Origin: Zygnema cylindricum
Lineage: Eukaryota; Streptophyta; Zygnematophyceae; Zygnematales; Zygnemataceae
NCBI GenBank assembly: GCA_037447655.1
Contig: JBBHKE010003501.1
Coordinates: 1 to 37,555 of the forward strand
Direction: 5' to 3'
Length of the DNA: 37,555 nucleotides
A program made the position numbers and the translations under genes. How positions within the stretch are numbered: position 1 is the first letter of the stretch; every line of letters begins with the position of its first letter. Positions 9,201 through 19,199 of this stretch are shown piece after piece. The notes under the pieces are model-generated. The model searched no databases. It had not been told where the DNA came from and saw only the letters and a list, made by a program, of their open reading frames with translations.

Positions 9201-9815
9201 ACACAGTCTCGGTGCACTTCAGGTACACGTGTCGGTCTATGAGGAAGTCGAGATTGATTGTTTCTGAAGAAGAACTACAACTTCATTTGAGGACCGAAGT
9301 TACACGTGGAGGTTCATTGTTGGTGATGAAAGAATACGAGGAAGGTGGACGGAGTCCGTCGTCATTTTTGGAAAGAGAAATATTGACTGTACCGTCAGTT
9401 CAGCAGACGAACTTTGACCGCGTAATATTTAACTTTTAGCAACTGCCTGATTAGTGTCAATATCTGTGTATATTTGACGGTGGGATTTTGTTGATCAAGA
9501 GTACTGTACCGATTGACCACGGTGGTTTCGTACATCGTGATCAGCTGTAGGCTCACTTGAAAATATAGGATTTAGATTGTTTTAAGAATGTAAGGGGTTC
9601 ATTTGTATGTAAAACTGCTTAGCAGTTTTTGAGTGTTTTTGATTATAAGATCATTGTGATCTTTTGGCAAAACCTTGTGAAATTCTGCATGTGGCTTTTT
9701 TTGTGTATATTCTTTATTGTGGCAAATTTACAAACCTAGGGTGTGTTTGGTTTGCTTAGAGCGTCATTGTGAACTTGGTCTTTTATGGGATTACGTGATA
9801 GTCTCCTCTTTGCAT
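9201..9815. other. No gene recognised
   Basis: Mixed-composition sequence, possibly remaining LTR or leader of either neighbouring element. No protein family, tRNA or clear repeat seen. Confidence 0.5.
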
Positions 9816-9819
9816 AATT

Positions 9820-10508
9820 GATTGTCTTGGCAACTGCCGGTGCTGCTTCTTCATCTTTTTCAGTGGCACTTTCTGCCTCAAATCAACATAATTTGTTTCG
9901 TGCGTATGCACACGATTTCGAGAGTATTGACGCGAAGTATCGTTTGGCGTTGAATCACGATTTTCGCGAGTATCGGTGACGCTTCGATACCTTCTATTTA
10001 ATTAAGTCGCGAAACCATGTAGGTTCGCGCATACATGTAGTTAGGGAGGGTTTGTATCCTCGGACAGTGGATTTTTTCAAGCGTACGGTAGATGATGTTG
10101 GCCGCATATTGGCCAACAACTTAAGTAGTTTCATGCATGTAAAGTAGGTTAGACGTAAGCTAGTTTTGCTTAGGCCTAGCGTACTCCTAATGAATGAGCC
10201 TCATACTTTAGAATTATAAATTTTCAAGATTTTCATCAAGGGCGCGAGTTTTGCTTCTCTTTGCACCGATCCCATTATTTCTTTTCCTCTTGTTAGCTAT
10301 TGGTAGATGCTAGTTAGCATACCGATTTTGTCTCCCCCCGCCCGCTTTAATCCACATGGCTTCGCCCCATCCCTCCAAACTTTCTTTTGGCGATTTCCGA
10401 GGAGGCTTCGGTGGTGCATCTTCATCAAGTTGCGCCGTTCTCCCACACCGGACGGTTTGCACAGTGTATTTTTGTTGCGGGACAGACCGAAAGTGTCATT
10501 TTGACTAA
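9820..10508 (+). pseudogene. Unidentified decayed reading frame
   Basis: One frame stays protein-like for about 230 codons with only four stops before its terminal TGA at 10504-10506. It includes NQHNLFRAYAHDFESIDAKY, TVDDVGRILANNLSSFMHV and RRKLVLLRPSVLLMNEPHTL. I recognise no family. Its position ahead of a gag-protease relic suggests retroelement sequence, but it could be an older captured gene fragment. Confidence 0.3.
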
Positions 10509-10619
10509 ATCCGATTTTCTTGGTTTTTGGTTGGAAGTGCTTACTATTGCTTCGTTGCATTTCTTGAGATTACTCTTGTAGAGAATACGTGGAAGACCTA
10601 GGAGCCTAGTGGCTATCCC

Positions 10620-11130
10620 ACGGCTTAGTATTCTTGTCCAAAAGAAAGCTTAACCTTCCAAAAGAACTTTTCTAAAAAGCCTATTTTTTTTAAAATAAAT
10701 TATTAAAAATAAATTTTTTTTTTTATAAAAATAATATATCACCTTTCATTTTCAGTTTTTTTTCTTGGCTTGGTCTTTCTATTTTCTTTCCACTTTACCT
10801 TTCATTTTCAGTTTTGCTTCTCAATTTGGTGTGAGAACAAAAATCTTAAGGAAAAAAAATATTAAATCTATCATTTCATTTTCAAATTTTCTTCCACCTA
10901 TTTTTGATTTGGTTTTTTCCTTTTCATCTGGCTTTATCTTTCAAGTTTCCCTCCTACTTTCTCTCCATTTTTGCTTTCGGTTTCAGTTTTGCCTTGAAAA
11001 AAAAATATTATAAAAATAATTAAATCTATAAATTTTACTTTATATAAAAAAAAAACATTTTGTTGTTGTTTTTGTTTTTTGTTTCTTTTTTCTTGCTTCT
11101 AGTCTTTCTCTCCTATCTTGTTACCACTCT
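10620..11130. repeat. T-rich low-complexity region
   Basis: Long runs of T and A on the plus strand with repeated TTTCATTTTCAGTTTT phrases (near 10745 and 10801). It resembles leader or intron sequence; no coding frame is credible. Confidence 0.7.
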
Positions 11131-11201
11131 ATTTCTGAGTTGCATATTTAGGTCTGAATTTTAGTCAAATTATAGTGTTAATCTGCAAAAATAGGGGTTG
11201 A

Positions 11202-11442
11202 CCGCAGATTTAGGGTTTGGCTGCAGATTTAGGGTTTGTACGGATTTGGGGTTTATTTTTTCGGATTCTTAACCCTAGGTTAGCATATTACTGTCCCTCG
11301 GTCGCAAATTCCTTGTATTTGCAGCGTGGAAATAGGGTTTGTGAAACCCTTTTTCCTAATCCTTCCTCCCTTCCAAGTTTATTTGCTTAGGGTTTGTTAA
11401 ACCCTTTTCCCTAATCCTACCTCCCTTCCAAGTTTATTTGCC
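11202..11442. repeat. Telomere-like TTTAGGG motifs and a 55-bp tandem duplication
   Basis: TTTAGGGTTT occurs at 11209-11218 and 11228-11237 in a 19-bp repeat (GCAGATTTAGGGTTTG). A 55-bp unit is then repeated at 11333-11387 and 11388-11442, each starting TAGGGTTTG followed by AAACCC. Plant telomeres are TTTAGGG repeats, and single telo-box motifs also occur in plant promoters and leaders. Here they are interstitial and few. Confidence 0.8.
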
Positions 11443-12076
11443 TTTCTTTTCTTTGTTCCGTATTTATTTTCCTCTTCCATTGGGTGGGGACATTCAAAAG
11501 GTGAGGGCCCGCGCGGTCCGGAGGACACTCAGAAGAGACCCCTTTTAGAGGAAATTTTGGGAGTGGATTGCGGAGCGGATTCACCCTTTGAGGCTCTTCA
11601 AAGTCCTAGCTGTAGCGATCAGCAGCGGTTCACCTTTGAAAATCACCAGATTATTAAAGGTGTCTTGAAAGTATTACGATGCCTTGCGGGTGCAGACGCG
11701 TGTGAGGATAGTTGGTTGACCGTTTAGAAGGTTCGGTGTGGATTGGTTATATTACGAACCTTTTTTTTTAGCATTTCCATTTTCATTGCTTTCCTTGTAT
11801 GTTATCTGGTCGTGAGTGGCCTTGAAATTTCTTATTCCTGTCAAGATTGGATTTTATTTTATAGATCTTAGCGTGGGTGGCACTGTTTAGACAATTTTGT
11901 GTTTGTGCCGTTGTAGATCTGCACCGAAAGGTGCCTGGATAGTTTTCTATTTGTTTTTATAAATATGGCCCTTTTGCCTTGCCCCATTGTTTGCATTGCC
12001 CCATTGTTTGCAGGGTAGAGGTTTTGGTCTTTTGACTTTTTGCTAGATTTGACCATCGGGTCTTGCTAGAGCCTTC
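11443..12076 (+). other. Probable leader of the gag-protease element, no gene
   Basis: Non-coding sequence just upstream of the gag-like frame. A 17-bp phrase TTGCCCCATTGTTTGCA is repeated back to back near 11979-12012. No primer-binding site was recognised. Confidence 0.4.
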
Positions 12077-13261
12077 GTGCGTTCGCTTGTTTTGTGTGGA
12101 TTGGCTTGTCATTTGACGCACCTCGGTTTGGTCGTTATGAAATTTCTAGTCATAATCGAGGGTTTGTCTTCGTTTATGCCCACGGATTGGGATAACTTAC
12201 GTTATCCATCCAGATCTACCCACGGCGGGATAGTTTTTTGTCCACCGCTGTTAGATCTTTCTAGTTTACACGAGTCTACGGACGCACCAGTTTCGGTTAC
12301 GACCCTTAGATCTCCGTCAGTTTGGTCAGTATTGACCACAATCTCCTCATTATCCTCGGTTTCCTCTAGGTCATACCAAGATAGAACCGAAAGAGACTTT
12401 TTAGAAGAAATCTTTTCTCACCCTCTCAGATTTCAGTTTTTGGTTAGTCCAAATTTGGAACCACTGGCGCATTTTTCCTTTGACGAGATGGCTTCCTCTT
12501 CCGAGGGGGGCATGGGGAAGATGCAATTTTGCTTTTTGGGAATGAAAGACACCATGACTTTATCCATTTTCGTATGCTTTATGATACCGAAATGCGTGAC
12601 TTGGCATTTCGTTATCAAGATCGATTTGATCTTCGTGTAGCATTCTCTCTTCTTGGTCGGTACCTCAGAGGGTCGGCTCTTACATTGTATTCTCGCAAGT
12701 ATGATGCTATACTTGCGATGATAGAATTTTTCCCTCCTTTTGCTGGTACACCAAAGGTTATAGGACAAGTGGATATTCCATACCAGACAACTTTTCCCAA
12801 GGTCTTAGATGCCCAGGGTATTGTCCTTATTCCCGTAGTCCCAAAAATTCCTCGGCAATATGTTGTGGCCCCTCGTGCTGTTGGCCCAACACGACCAGAA
12901 ATGAGAATTTCGTTGCGGGATCCACTTTATGTTATGTTTGATTTCTTAGAAGTCGGGTATCGCATGGAAAACCCCGATCAGGTGAAAGAATTGATGAATT
13001 TCATGCGTAAACTAGGTGAAACTGATGAACTTCATGCGTAAACAAGGTGAAATTGCCCGTGCTTTACGTGCTCGCATGGAGACTGTGCAAGAAGCTTTAC
13101 CGGATCTAATGTGCGATGCGGAAGCTGTTCAAAAATTTGTTGGACTGCTTCCAAATCAATCGAAACGTTTTATACAAAGTCATCTCACTCAGACTTACGG
13201 TCTGAAACATATATTTGATCAAACCGCTCAATATGCGGTGAAATATGCGCCGTTACCTTGA
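12077..13261 (+). pseudogene. Gag-like capsid frame of a second retroelement type
   Basis: Three overlapping frame segments form one broken protein. The first runs from 12077 to about 12530. A frameshift near 12530 leads to HHDFIHFRMLYDTEMRDL, RYLRGSALTLYSRKYDAI and PPFAGTPKVIG. After a 31-bp tandem duplication at 12992-13053 the frame shifts again to RKQGEIARALRARMETVQEA, LPNQSKRFIQSHLTQTYGLK and ends at TGA 13260. The alternation of helices and a GSALTLYSRKY phrase resemble the capsid part of Ty3-like gag proteins, which package element RNA. A protease-like frame follows, which supports this. The assignment is by pattern, not by search. Confidence 0.55.
12992..13053 (+). repeat. 31-bp tandem duplication that breaks the gag frame
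   Basis: TGATGAANTTCATGCGTAA occurs at 12992 and again at 13023. The unit length of 31 is not a multiple of three, so the duplication shifts the frame. It produces the stop after GETDELHA in one frame while the downstream frame restarts with the duplicated MNFMRK. Confidence 0.92.
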
Positions 13262-13287
13262 CCCTCATATCAATTTCTTGAACAATT

Positions 13288-13630
13288 CTCAAAAGTCCTT
13301 CTGCGTTAATGGTGTTGCTCTTTCTCTTCCTCTCATGGACACTGAGGCCAAACCCGTGATCGTCGGATCCGGATCTGCGCTCAAACTTGGTCTGACATCG
13401 GACAAGCTTTAAGCCACGGCTACTCGCTTCTCACTTCAGCCGGTACCACGGAGTCGGTGCTTGGAATCACCAAGGACCCGCTCCTCTTTCGATTCCAAAA
13501 CGGAACTGAGAGTGAGTCCGTGGAAATTTTTGCTCGAGCATTGGTCAATAAATGCAAAGACTACAAATGCTTAGTGGGACATGATATTATCTTCGAAATC
13601 AGTGGGGGGGTAGATATGCATAACCAAACA
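13288..13630 (+). pseudogene. Retropepsin-like aspartic protease relic
   Basis: The frame reads SFCVNGVALSLPLMDTEAKP then VIVGSGSALKLGLTSDKL and stops at 13410-13412. The downstream half continues in another frame: YSLLTSAGTTESVLGITKDP, LFRFQNG, EIFARALVNKCKDYKCLVGH, DIIFEISGGV. The order (hydrophobic strand, LMDTxA, VIxGS, then TSxGT, VLGxT, and a LVGxD turn) is that of retroviral-type proteases of Ty3-like elements. The catalytic DTG/DSG triplet is DTE here (13338-13346). With the frameshift, this copy cannot be active. Neighbouring gag supports the call; no RT follows. Confidence 0.65.
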
Positions 13631-13668
13631 TCTTCTTCCGTCCCTCTAATCTTCCGGGACGCAAAATC

Positions 13669-13780
13669 TGCCTCCCTCTTGTCTTTGCCCGCAAACCGTT
13701 GCCCACTATGGCACATTTTGCTTTTGCCTCCCTCTTGTCTCTGCCCTCAAACCGTTGCCCACTATGGCACATTTTGCTTC
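13669..13780 (+). repeat. 56-bp tandem duplication
   Basis: Two copies (13669-13724 and 13725-13780) share TGCCTCCCTCTTGTCT and GTTGCCCACTATGGCACATT. They differ at a few positions, so this duplication is somewhat older than the 63-bp one in RT. Confidence 0.93.
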
Positions 13781-13991
13781 CGCTCTCCCTGCATTTTCCA
13801 TTATTGACCTTAGGGAATACAATTCCGACACTCTTTTCCCAAAAAGGATCCTTCCAGACACCCCATCATTGCCGGAAATTTACAAAGAGCGCGATCCTCT
13901 CCTCGACTGGCATCATCTCTTGGATTCTTTTGACACCAATGTCCTTTCACATATTCTCCCTGTGGTTGACACCACACTATTCATGAATCCA
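13781..13991 (+). pseudogene. Short frame after the protease relic, unidentified
   Basis: One frame from the duplication onward reads ALPAFSIIDLREYNSDTLFP, PDTPSLPEIYKERDPLLDW and DSFDTNVLSHILPVVDTTLF before running into the inverted-repeat element. The composition looks coding, but I recognise no family; in Ty3-like elements a spacer before RT would lie here. Confidence 0.35.
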
Positions 13992-14143
13992 GTACGGTCA
14001 TACCATTGACTCTAATTTACAAGAACCGTATTTAACGTCAAAGATAAATTAGATTCATTCACTGTATTTCGGGTATCAATGTCAAATTTTTGGGGTGCCG
14101 ATATAGCGCACATAAGGCTAATAAGTAATAACGATTCACGGTG
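13992..14143 (-). mobile_element. Shortened copy of the CACCG inverted-repeat element
   Basis: From about 14058 the sequence GGTATCAATGTCAAATTTTT, then GGGGTGCCGATATAG and TAATAACGATTCACGGTG, matches the reverse complement of 37283-37350. The outer part near 13992 is poorly conserved and the middle (CCACGT region) is missing, so this is a deletion derivative. It abuts the next copy. Confidence 0.65.
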
Positions 14144-14148
14144 AGCTC

Positions 14149-14593
14149 TACACCGCCAATCGTTATTAGCGTGTAAGTTTTTTTAGCGTATAAAAAATAT
14201 TACCGTGGTGTACGCTATTTAATAATTTGAAAATTTTGGAAAAAATCATACATTCTAATTGTTTGGTTATGGTAATTTGGATCTTTGAAAAAAAAAATGT
14301 TGGTCGCACGAGCGGGATTTTTTACGACCTGGTTTTTTTTCCTTTTTAGAACGCACATTCTCATGCGTCCGCGGTTGCTAAAACTCATTTATTGTACTTT
14401 TTAACTTAAAAAGGTACATTTATGTACGGTATGACACTGACCGTTCACCACTCTATTTAAGAGACAACGTACTGAAAATAACCCTAAATAGAATAAAGAA
14501 AAAATAGAATGAACTACGCTAATGGAGAATAATAAAAAAAAAAATGCGGGGACGGAATTAGTGTACACAACGCTAATAACGATTGGCGGTGTA
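14149..14593. mobile_element. Inverted-repeat element with perfect 23-bp ends
   Basis: Positions 14149-14171 and 14571-14593 are exact reverse complements over 23 bases, core CACCGCCAATCGTTATTAG, with TA at both outer edges. The 445-bp element has no coding capacity. Its ends match those of 37283-37485 with one change. Small size, inverted ends and a TA border are typical of Tc1/mariner-type miniature elements, which would be moved by a transposase encoded elsewhere. Confidence 0.85.
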
Positions 14594-15205
14594 CTGTACT
14601 ATAGCGCTGTGGTGCACTGTATTTCTAAAGTACGGTGAAGTTGCAGGGAAAAAATCGGACGTTCGTACAGGAGTGTGCACGACGCACACACATACAGTAT
14701 GCCTACGTTGCGAGAGTTTTGTGCAAAGTTTTGTGCGCCTACCAAAGGCCTACCATAAAAAAGCCTACTTTTGAACTATGGTTTTAAGTGCGGTAACCAT
14801 GCCGTACCGTAATTTGATTACAGTAATTTAAGTTCTCGTACAATACCCGTCAAAACCGAAGCCGTACTGCAACTGGAATACTGCGAGTGCTGGTGTGAAA
14901 TCCCTATAAACAAGCTGCGGTTCGAAATTTAAGCTCGCCGAACGCGCCATTTTGAGTTTGGATAATTCAAACAGAGTCGCTATGTACGAGACGCTACAGT
15001 ACTGTAGTAATAGCTTGAGTCTTGTTACACCCTTTTCCAACACCATGAGAAAGTCACCTTTTTTGCTCTGAATTATTTTTACATTTTGTGCTGAAGCTGT
15101 TCGATTTCTATTCTTAAAGTATATGTTTTTCAAAGCGGCAAGTTGCCTCGGATTACGGTGAAGGATATTTCACAGGTTCCAGCTCTGTTTTGCCAATCTG
15201 AGGTC
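14594..15205. other. Probable upstream region of NUP160, no gene
   Basis: No reliable reading frame. It may hold the NUP160 promoter and 5' UTR, but I see no decisive core-promoter motif. A CACACACATACA-like short repeat lies near 14683. Confidence 0.4.
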
Positions 15206-18200
15206 ATGGAAGTGCCATTGCGACCAGACTTAGGACTTTTGCGGGAGGTTTCTCTGCTCGAAGGTGGATACGGAATATCTCGTGCCTCTGAGGTTCCCTC
15301 ACCAGAAGAGATAGGCCACTCTGCGGCTGGTGGCTGTTTTTTGCCATGCCCCGAAAGCAGTGGCTTGCACATACTTACTGGGTGATGCTCTCTCTTCCTA
15401 TCCTGAATTGTAACGTAGATGACAACGCTAGGAAAGAATCTAAGCTGAAACGATCATACTACAAAGTGTATCGTTATTAGTGCCAATGTCACTATATCCG
15501 TGCCCCTAAATTTTACCCCTGGAACCTAAATTGTGTCAGTGGCTCTATTTTGTTTTTCTTAACGCTATTTTTCTAAACGCTTTAAAGCAAGCCACGTCAT
15601 TTGGAACTGAATTAGAATAACTAACACTAATATAAACCCCACACTAATAATTCCTTGACGCTCTTAACGATACACGGTCTACATTTTCCAGACTGCTTAT
15701 TTGTTTAATAGAAAATATAACTTTGTTTTTGGCAAAATGGGCAAAACTCATGCATCGTGCTTTTTTCTCTTGCTCGGCAATACTGTACTGGAAAATACCT
15801 CAATTCATTGAACCTGCTTAAATAGTGCAAGTCGACCTTCGTCATTCGTCAAGCTACATCTTGAGGGATTTAGGGGTCACTGAATCAACATGAATTAGGA
15901 GCTCCATTCTTTAGCTGTGCTGATGCACATCCACATATGCCCTGTACGTTATTATTGCTATTCATTAACGAAATGATGTGAAGGTGGCTAGAAATTCTCA
16001 GGCTGTTTGTTGGCGGAGTTTATAGTATCCTTTCAACCGCCTTGAAAAGTCGTCTAAGACTTTTTCCCCTAGGAAAGTCTGTAAGACGAAATGCACACCA
16101 ATTTGCAAAAGGGGCTGAAGCTGGTACATTCGTTGTGTAACCCGATTATCTTGGAAATATTTCGATGTTGACACTTAATTGTTGATTTTTTTTGGGCGCT
16201 GCTTTGAGGACTTGGTGGAAAATGCAAGTGACTGTAGAAAATGCAGTCATGTTATATATGTAATTTATGCCTTGCCCTGTTGGCAAAGCATCATTGCTGA
16301 CCTTTTCAGGCGTTTACTTGTGAAGTCGATAAGAGGTTACACTTTCTTGAAGTCTTTGTCTCATCTTTTCTGTTTATAGTTTTGACAGTCAAAAACGATT
16401 GGTACAAGAGACCACTCCATAAATATTCTATAGATTTTTTTGATAGAAATTGATTTGTTTGTGGTTTCGTTTTTTTTGGCTATTTTTTAAGAACCAATTG
16501 ATTCAAGTTAGAAGGCGAATTTGAGCAACCAGAGGACTCCTCAGTACGGGAGTAGAAGTGAGCCGTATGAGGGGGGTCTTATTGGCGAGCAAGCTTCATG
16601 TTGTAATTGCTTTTGTTTCTAAAGTAGGCAGGAAGTTTGCAGAACTGACCATGTTGAGTTTCCTATGTTATGAATCGCAAGACAATTTCAAAGCTTTGTT
16701 ATGAAATTGCAAGACAATTTTAAAGCTTTCTAGCTGTGTTTCAGCTGTGTTTCAATTCATCCACGTAGGAATGAAGTCTCTGTTGTTCCCAAGAGTCCGA
16801 GACTTGTTTCAATGCATATTGAAGCTATCTTTTTTTGTGTATATTTTCAATTATGTTAGATTAGCATGTATATTGATTTCTACGTAGTAAGGCATGGTTT
16901 ATTACTCATAAAATGTCATCGTTTTTTTTCTGATTATTGCACAAAAGCACTTGATGTGAAATTTGTTTGAGTTAATCAAGCTCCTCAGGTCAATGAAGGT
17001 GGTTCTGAATTGCCTTTTGGATGGGCTTTGTTTTCCTTCGCTGTCTGGGCTTGGTATGATCCTTTGGATGCAGATGTGTGCACAGCGACGGCGGATCACA
17101 GCTGGAGATGCAAGAGCGGTGCACAGCCGGGTTACATCACCATTCTAGTACCTTGCGCCTGCGCTTTGGAGAAGCTCTAAGTAAACATATCTGTTTTTCT
17201 CACTCACAGTTGCAGGTGTGAGCCTTTACGAGATTCTCAGTACATAGTTGCTGCTAAAACTTTTTGGATGCTTCTTATTGGGATTCATTTGCAATTGTAC
17301 CCGATAAAAACAAGAATGACCTTTGGCTGAGTTGTGTGTATGGTGGCCAGAATGGACGAGCTACATGCTCTGCTTTTGTTGTGGGGGGAAATAGGACCTT
17401 GTACCGCATCACCTTGGAGTTGTCTGCTCAAAATGGTGAAACGTCAGCGCTGGCGAAGGTTTCCACATCAGATGTCAGCCAGTATAACATAACCCAGCAG
17501 ATGATCCGGTTCGGTGCCCTCACTTGTTTGACAGCGGGGTCTTCGTGGCTCTGTCTCGGAGGTCAAAGCGGCAATATTCTCTGCATGCCATTTGGAGGCT
17601 CGCAGAATGGTTAGTTCATTACTGAAGCGATGTAATTTGTTGCTTCACTATCAACAAAAGTATTCTCGCCCTCACAATCCAATAGTTGCAGTTGAGGGAT
17701 TTCTGATATTCCTCTTGTTTCCTTTACTATTTTGAAGAAAGTTTGAAGGTTAATCAGTTCTTCTGGTTTCTTGGCTTCTTGAGCATTTACAGGAGCAACG
17801 GTAATGACAGAGCTCCGCGGAAGTGAGGATATGATGAAGCGCCTTTGGGACCTGGTTGGCAGGTTAGTTCAGACTCCCGGCAATGATCTATATGTCCCTA
17901 ATTCGCATTGCTCCTATTCTAAAGTTCAGTCGTAAAACTCTTTTTCTGTCCAAACTGCAACAATGCATACAAGAGTGGCATGCGCAGGGGAAAGGCAGTT
18001 GGCCCTGTGGAAACACTTGCTGTACGCACGTTCGGAGATGGGGATGCCGCAGTCCATGGAGTAATTGCAGGCCATGCAGGAGGGATGCTTCGTGTGTGGA
18101 ATGTTCAGCAACGGCAGCTATTGCTATCATGCCCTCTACTTTCTAAAGGTTTTAAGGCACTTGGTTGAACTCCAGAATACATGTTAGATGTGAACACCGG

Positions 18201-19199
18201 AGCCATTCTTTTAAATGACGGATCTAGGAAAAGATTAGTCCTTTTTGCAGATTCGGCCAAATGGCAACTTTGACTGGTGAAGCATTTTGAGTGATGTTGA
18301 CTCGGTAAAGCTAAAACGGATGTTGAAATGTACATATGCCAGGGTAAAAGTAAATATCCTGGAGGAAACTGTGTAGAAGAGATGATTGACCAAGTAGGAA
18401 AATCATCTTATTAGAGAGTCCTTGCTGTATTCCAGGTAATGTTTCAAACGGAATTGAATATGGAGTGTTGATAGCATGGGGTATGGAGCTGATGCTAAAG
18501 TGGTTCAGGTGCTTGTTACGCAGGACCATCCCCAGGGTTCGGATCCTGGTGGTTTGAAGAAACATTGAATGCAGTATCTGAACTGCATTTGGCACGCTGT
18601 TATACTGTGAGTTTTTACTTTAAATGTGTGCTCTTTGGATTTACCATGGCTTGGTCTACATTATATGAAGAATCTGGGGCTGGAACTGCAGTCAGAAGAG
18701 ATATGAAGACTTTGGTTTTCAACACAGTTTATTGTATGTTTGTTGCCATATCCTGTTTGTTATGAACGAACAGCTGATGATTGTGTTGATATGAATTTGC
18801 AGGTCGGGGAGGAAACGCAGTTAGCGGTGTACAAATTAAGTATTGAAACTGCAGACCACGGGATTAGCATTAATATACCAGCAGAGACTCCCACATTTGT
18901 CAATCTGCCAAAGGTCAGTTGTGTTCAAGTGCCAGCTGAAGAAACCTCTGCCATTTAAGTTTATTCCTTAATGCAATTTGAGGCTACTCTGTGGTGGGTG
19001 GAGCAGGGTGAAGTGCTACATGCAACACTGCTGCATGGAGTTCTCTGGGTATTGCTATTTCCTCCAGAAAGTCCCGCAATGTCTTCTCCCTTGCAACGAC
19101 CTTCAGCCCCTGCCTTGGTTCGCATTCCTCTGGCAACACCAGGAGATGTGTGCGTGCAGCCCTTCCAGGAACCTGCTCTTTTCGGGCTCATCAGTCATG
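15206..19199 (+). CDS. NUP160: NUP160 N-terminal beta-propeller exons
   Basis: Exon 1 ends ...SGLHILTG in phase 2. The next exon, from 17086, joins in phase and gives HSSTLRLRFGEAL, which matches the conserved LRxxFPEAL segment of plant NUP160. The exon ending 17609 reads NRTLYRITLELS and LTAGSSWLCLGGQSGNILCM; then ELRGSEDMMKRLWDLVGR (17793-17862) and AGGMLRVWNVQQRQLLLS (17988-18148), the latter a typical propeller-blade W-D-like strand. A 32-nt exon follows, then VGEETQLAVYKLSIE and WWVEQGEVLHATLLHGVLWV. The frame of the exon before 17609 hits a TAA at 17255-17257, so its acceptor is not where a simple splice model puts it. The exon between 19200 and 19805 is likewise unresolved; three frames there are each partly plausible. 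Confidence 0.65.

Noticed and set aside
15130-15372. Minus-strand 80-codon frame opposite NUP160 exon 1
   Set aside because: No family match; the plus-strand reading joins in phase to a NUP160-like exon.
18481-18560. Functional tRNA gene
   Set aside because: No acceptor stem and an 8-base T-loop; lies within an intron.
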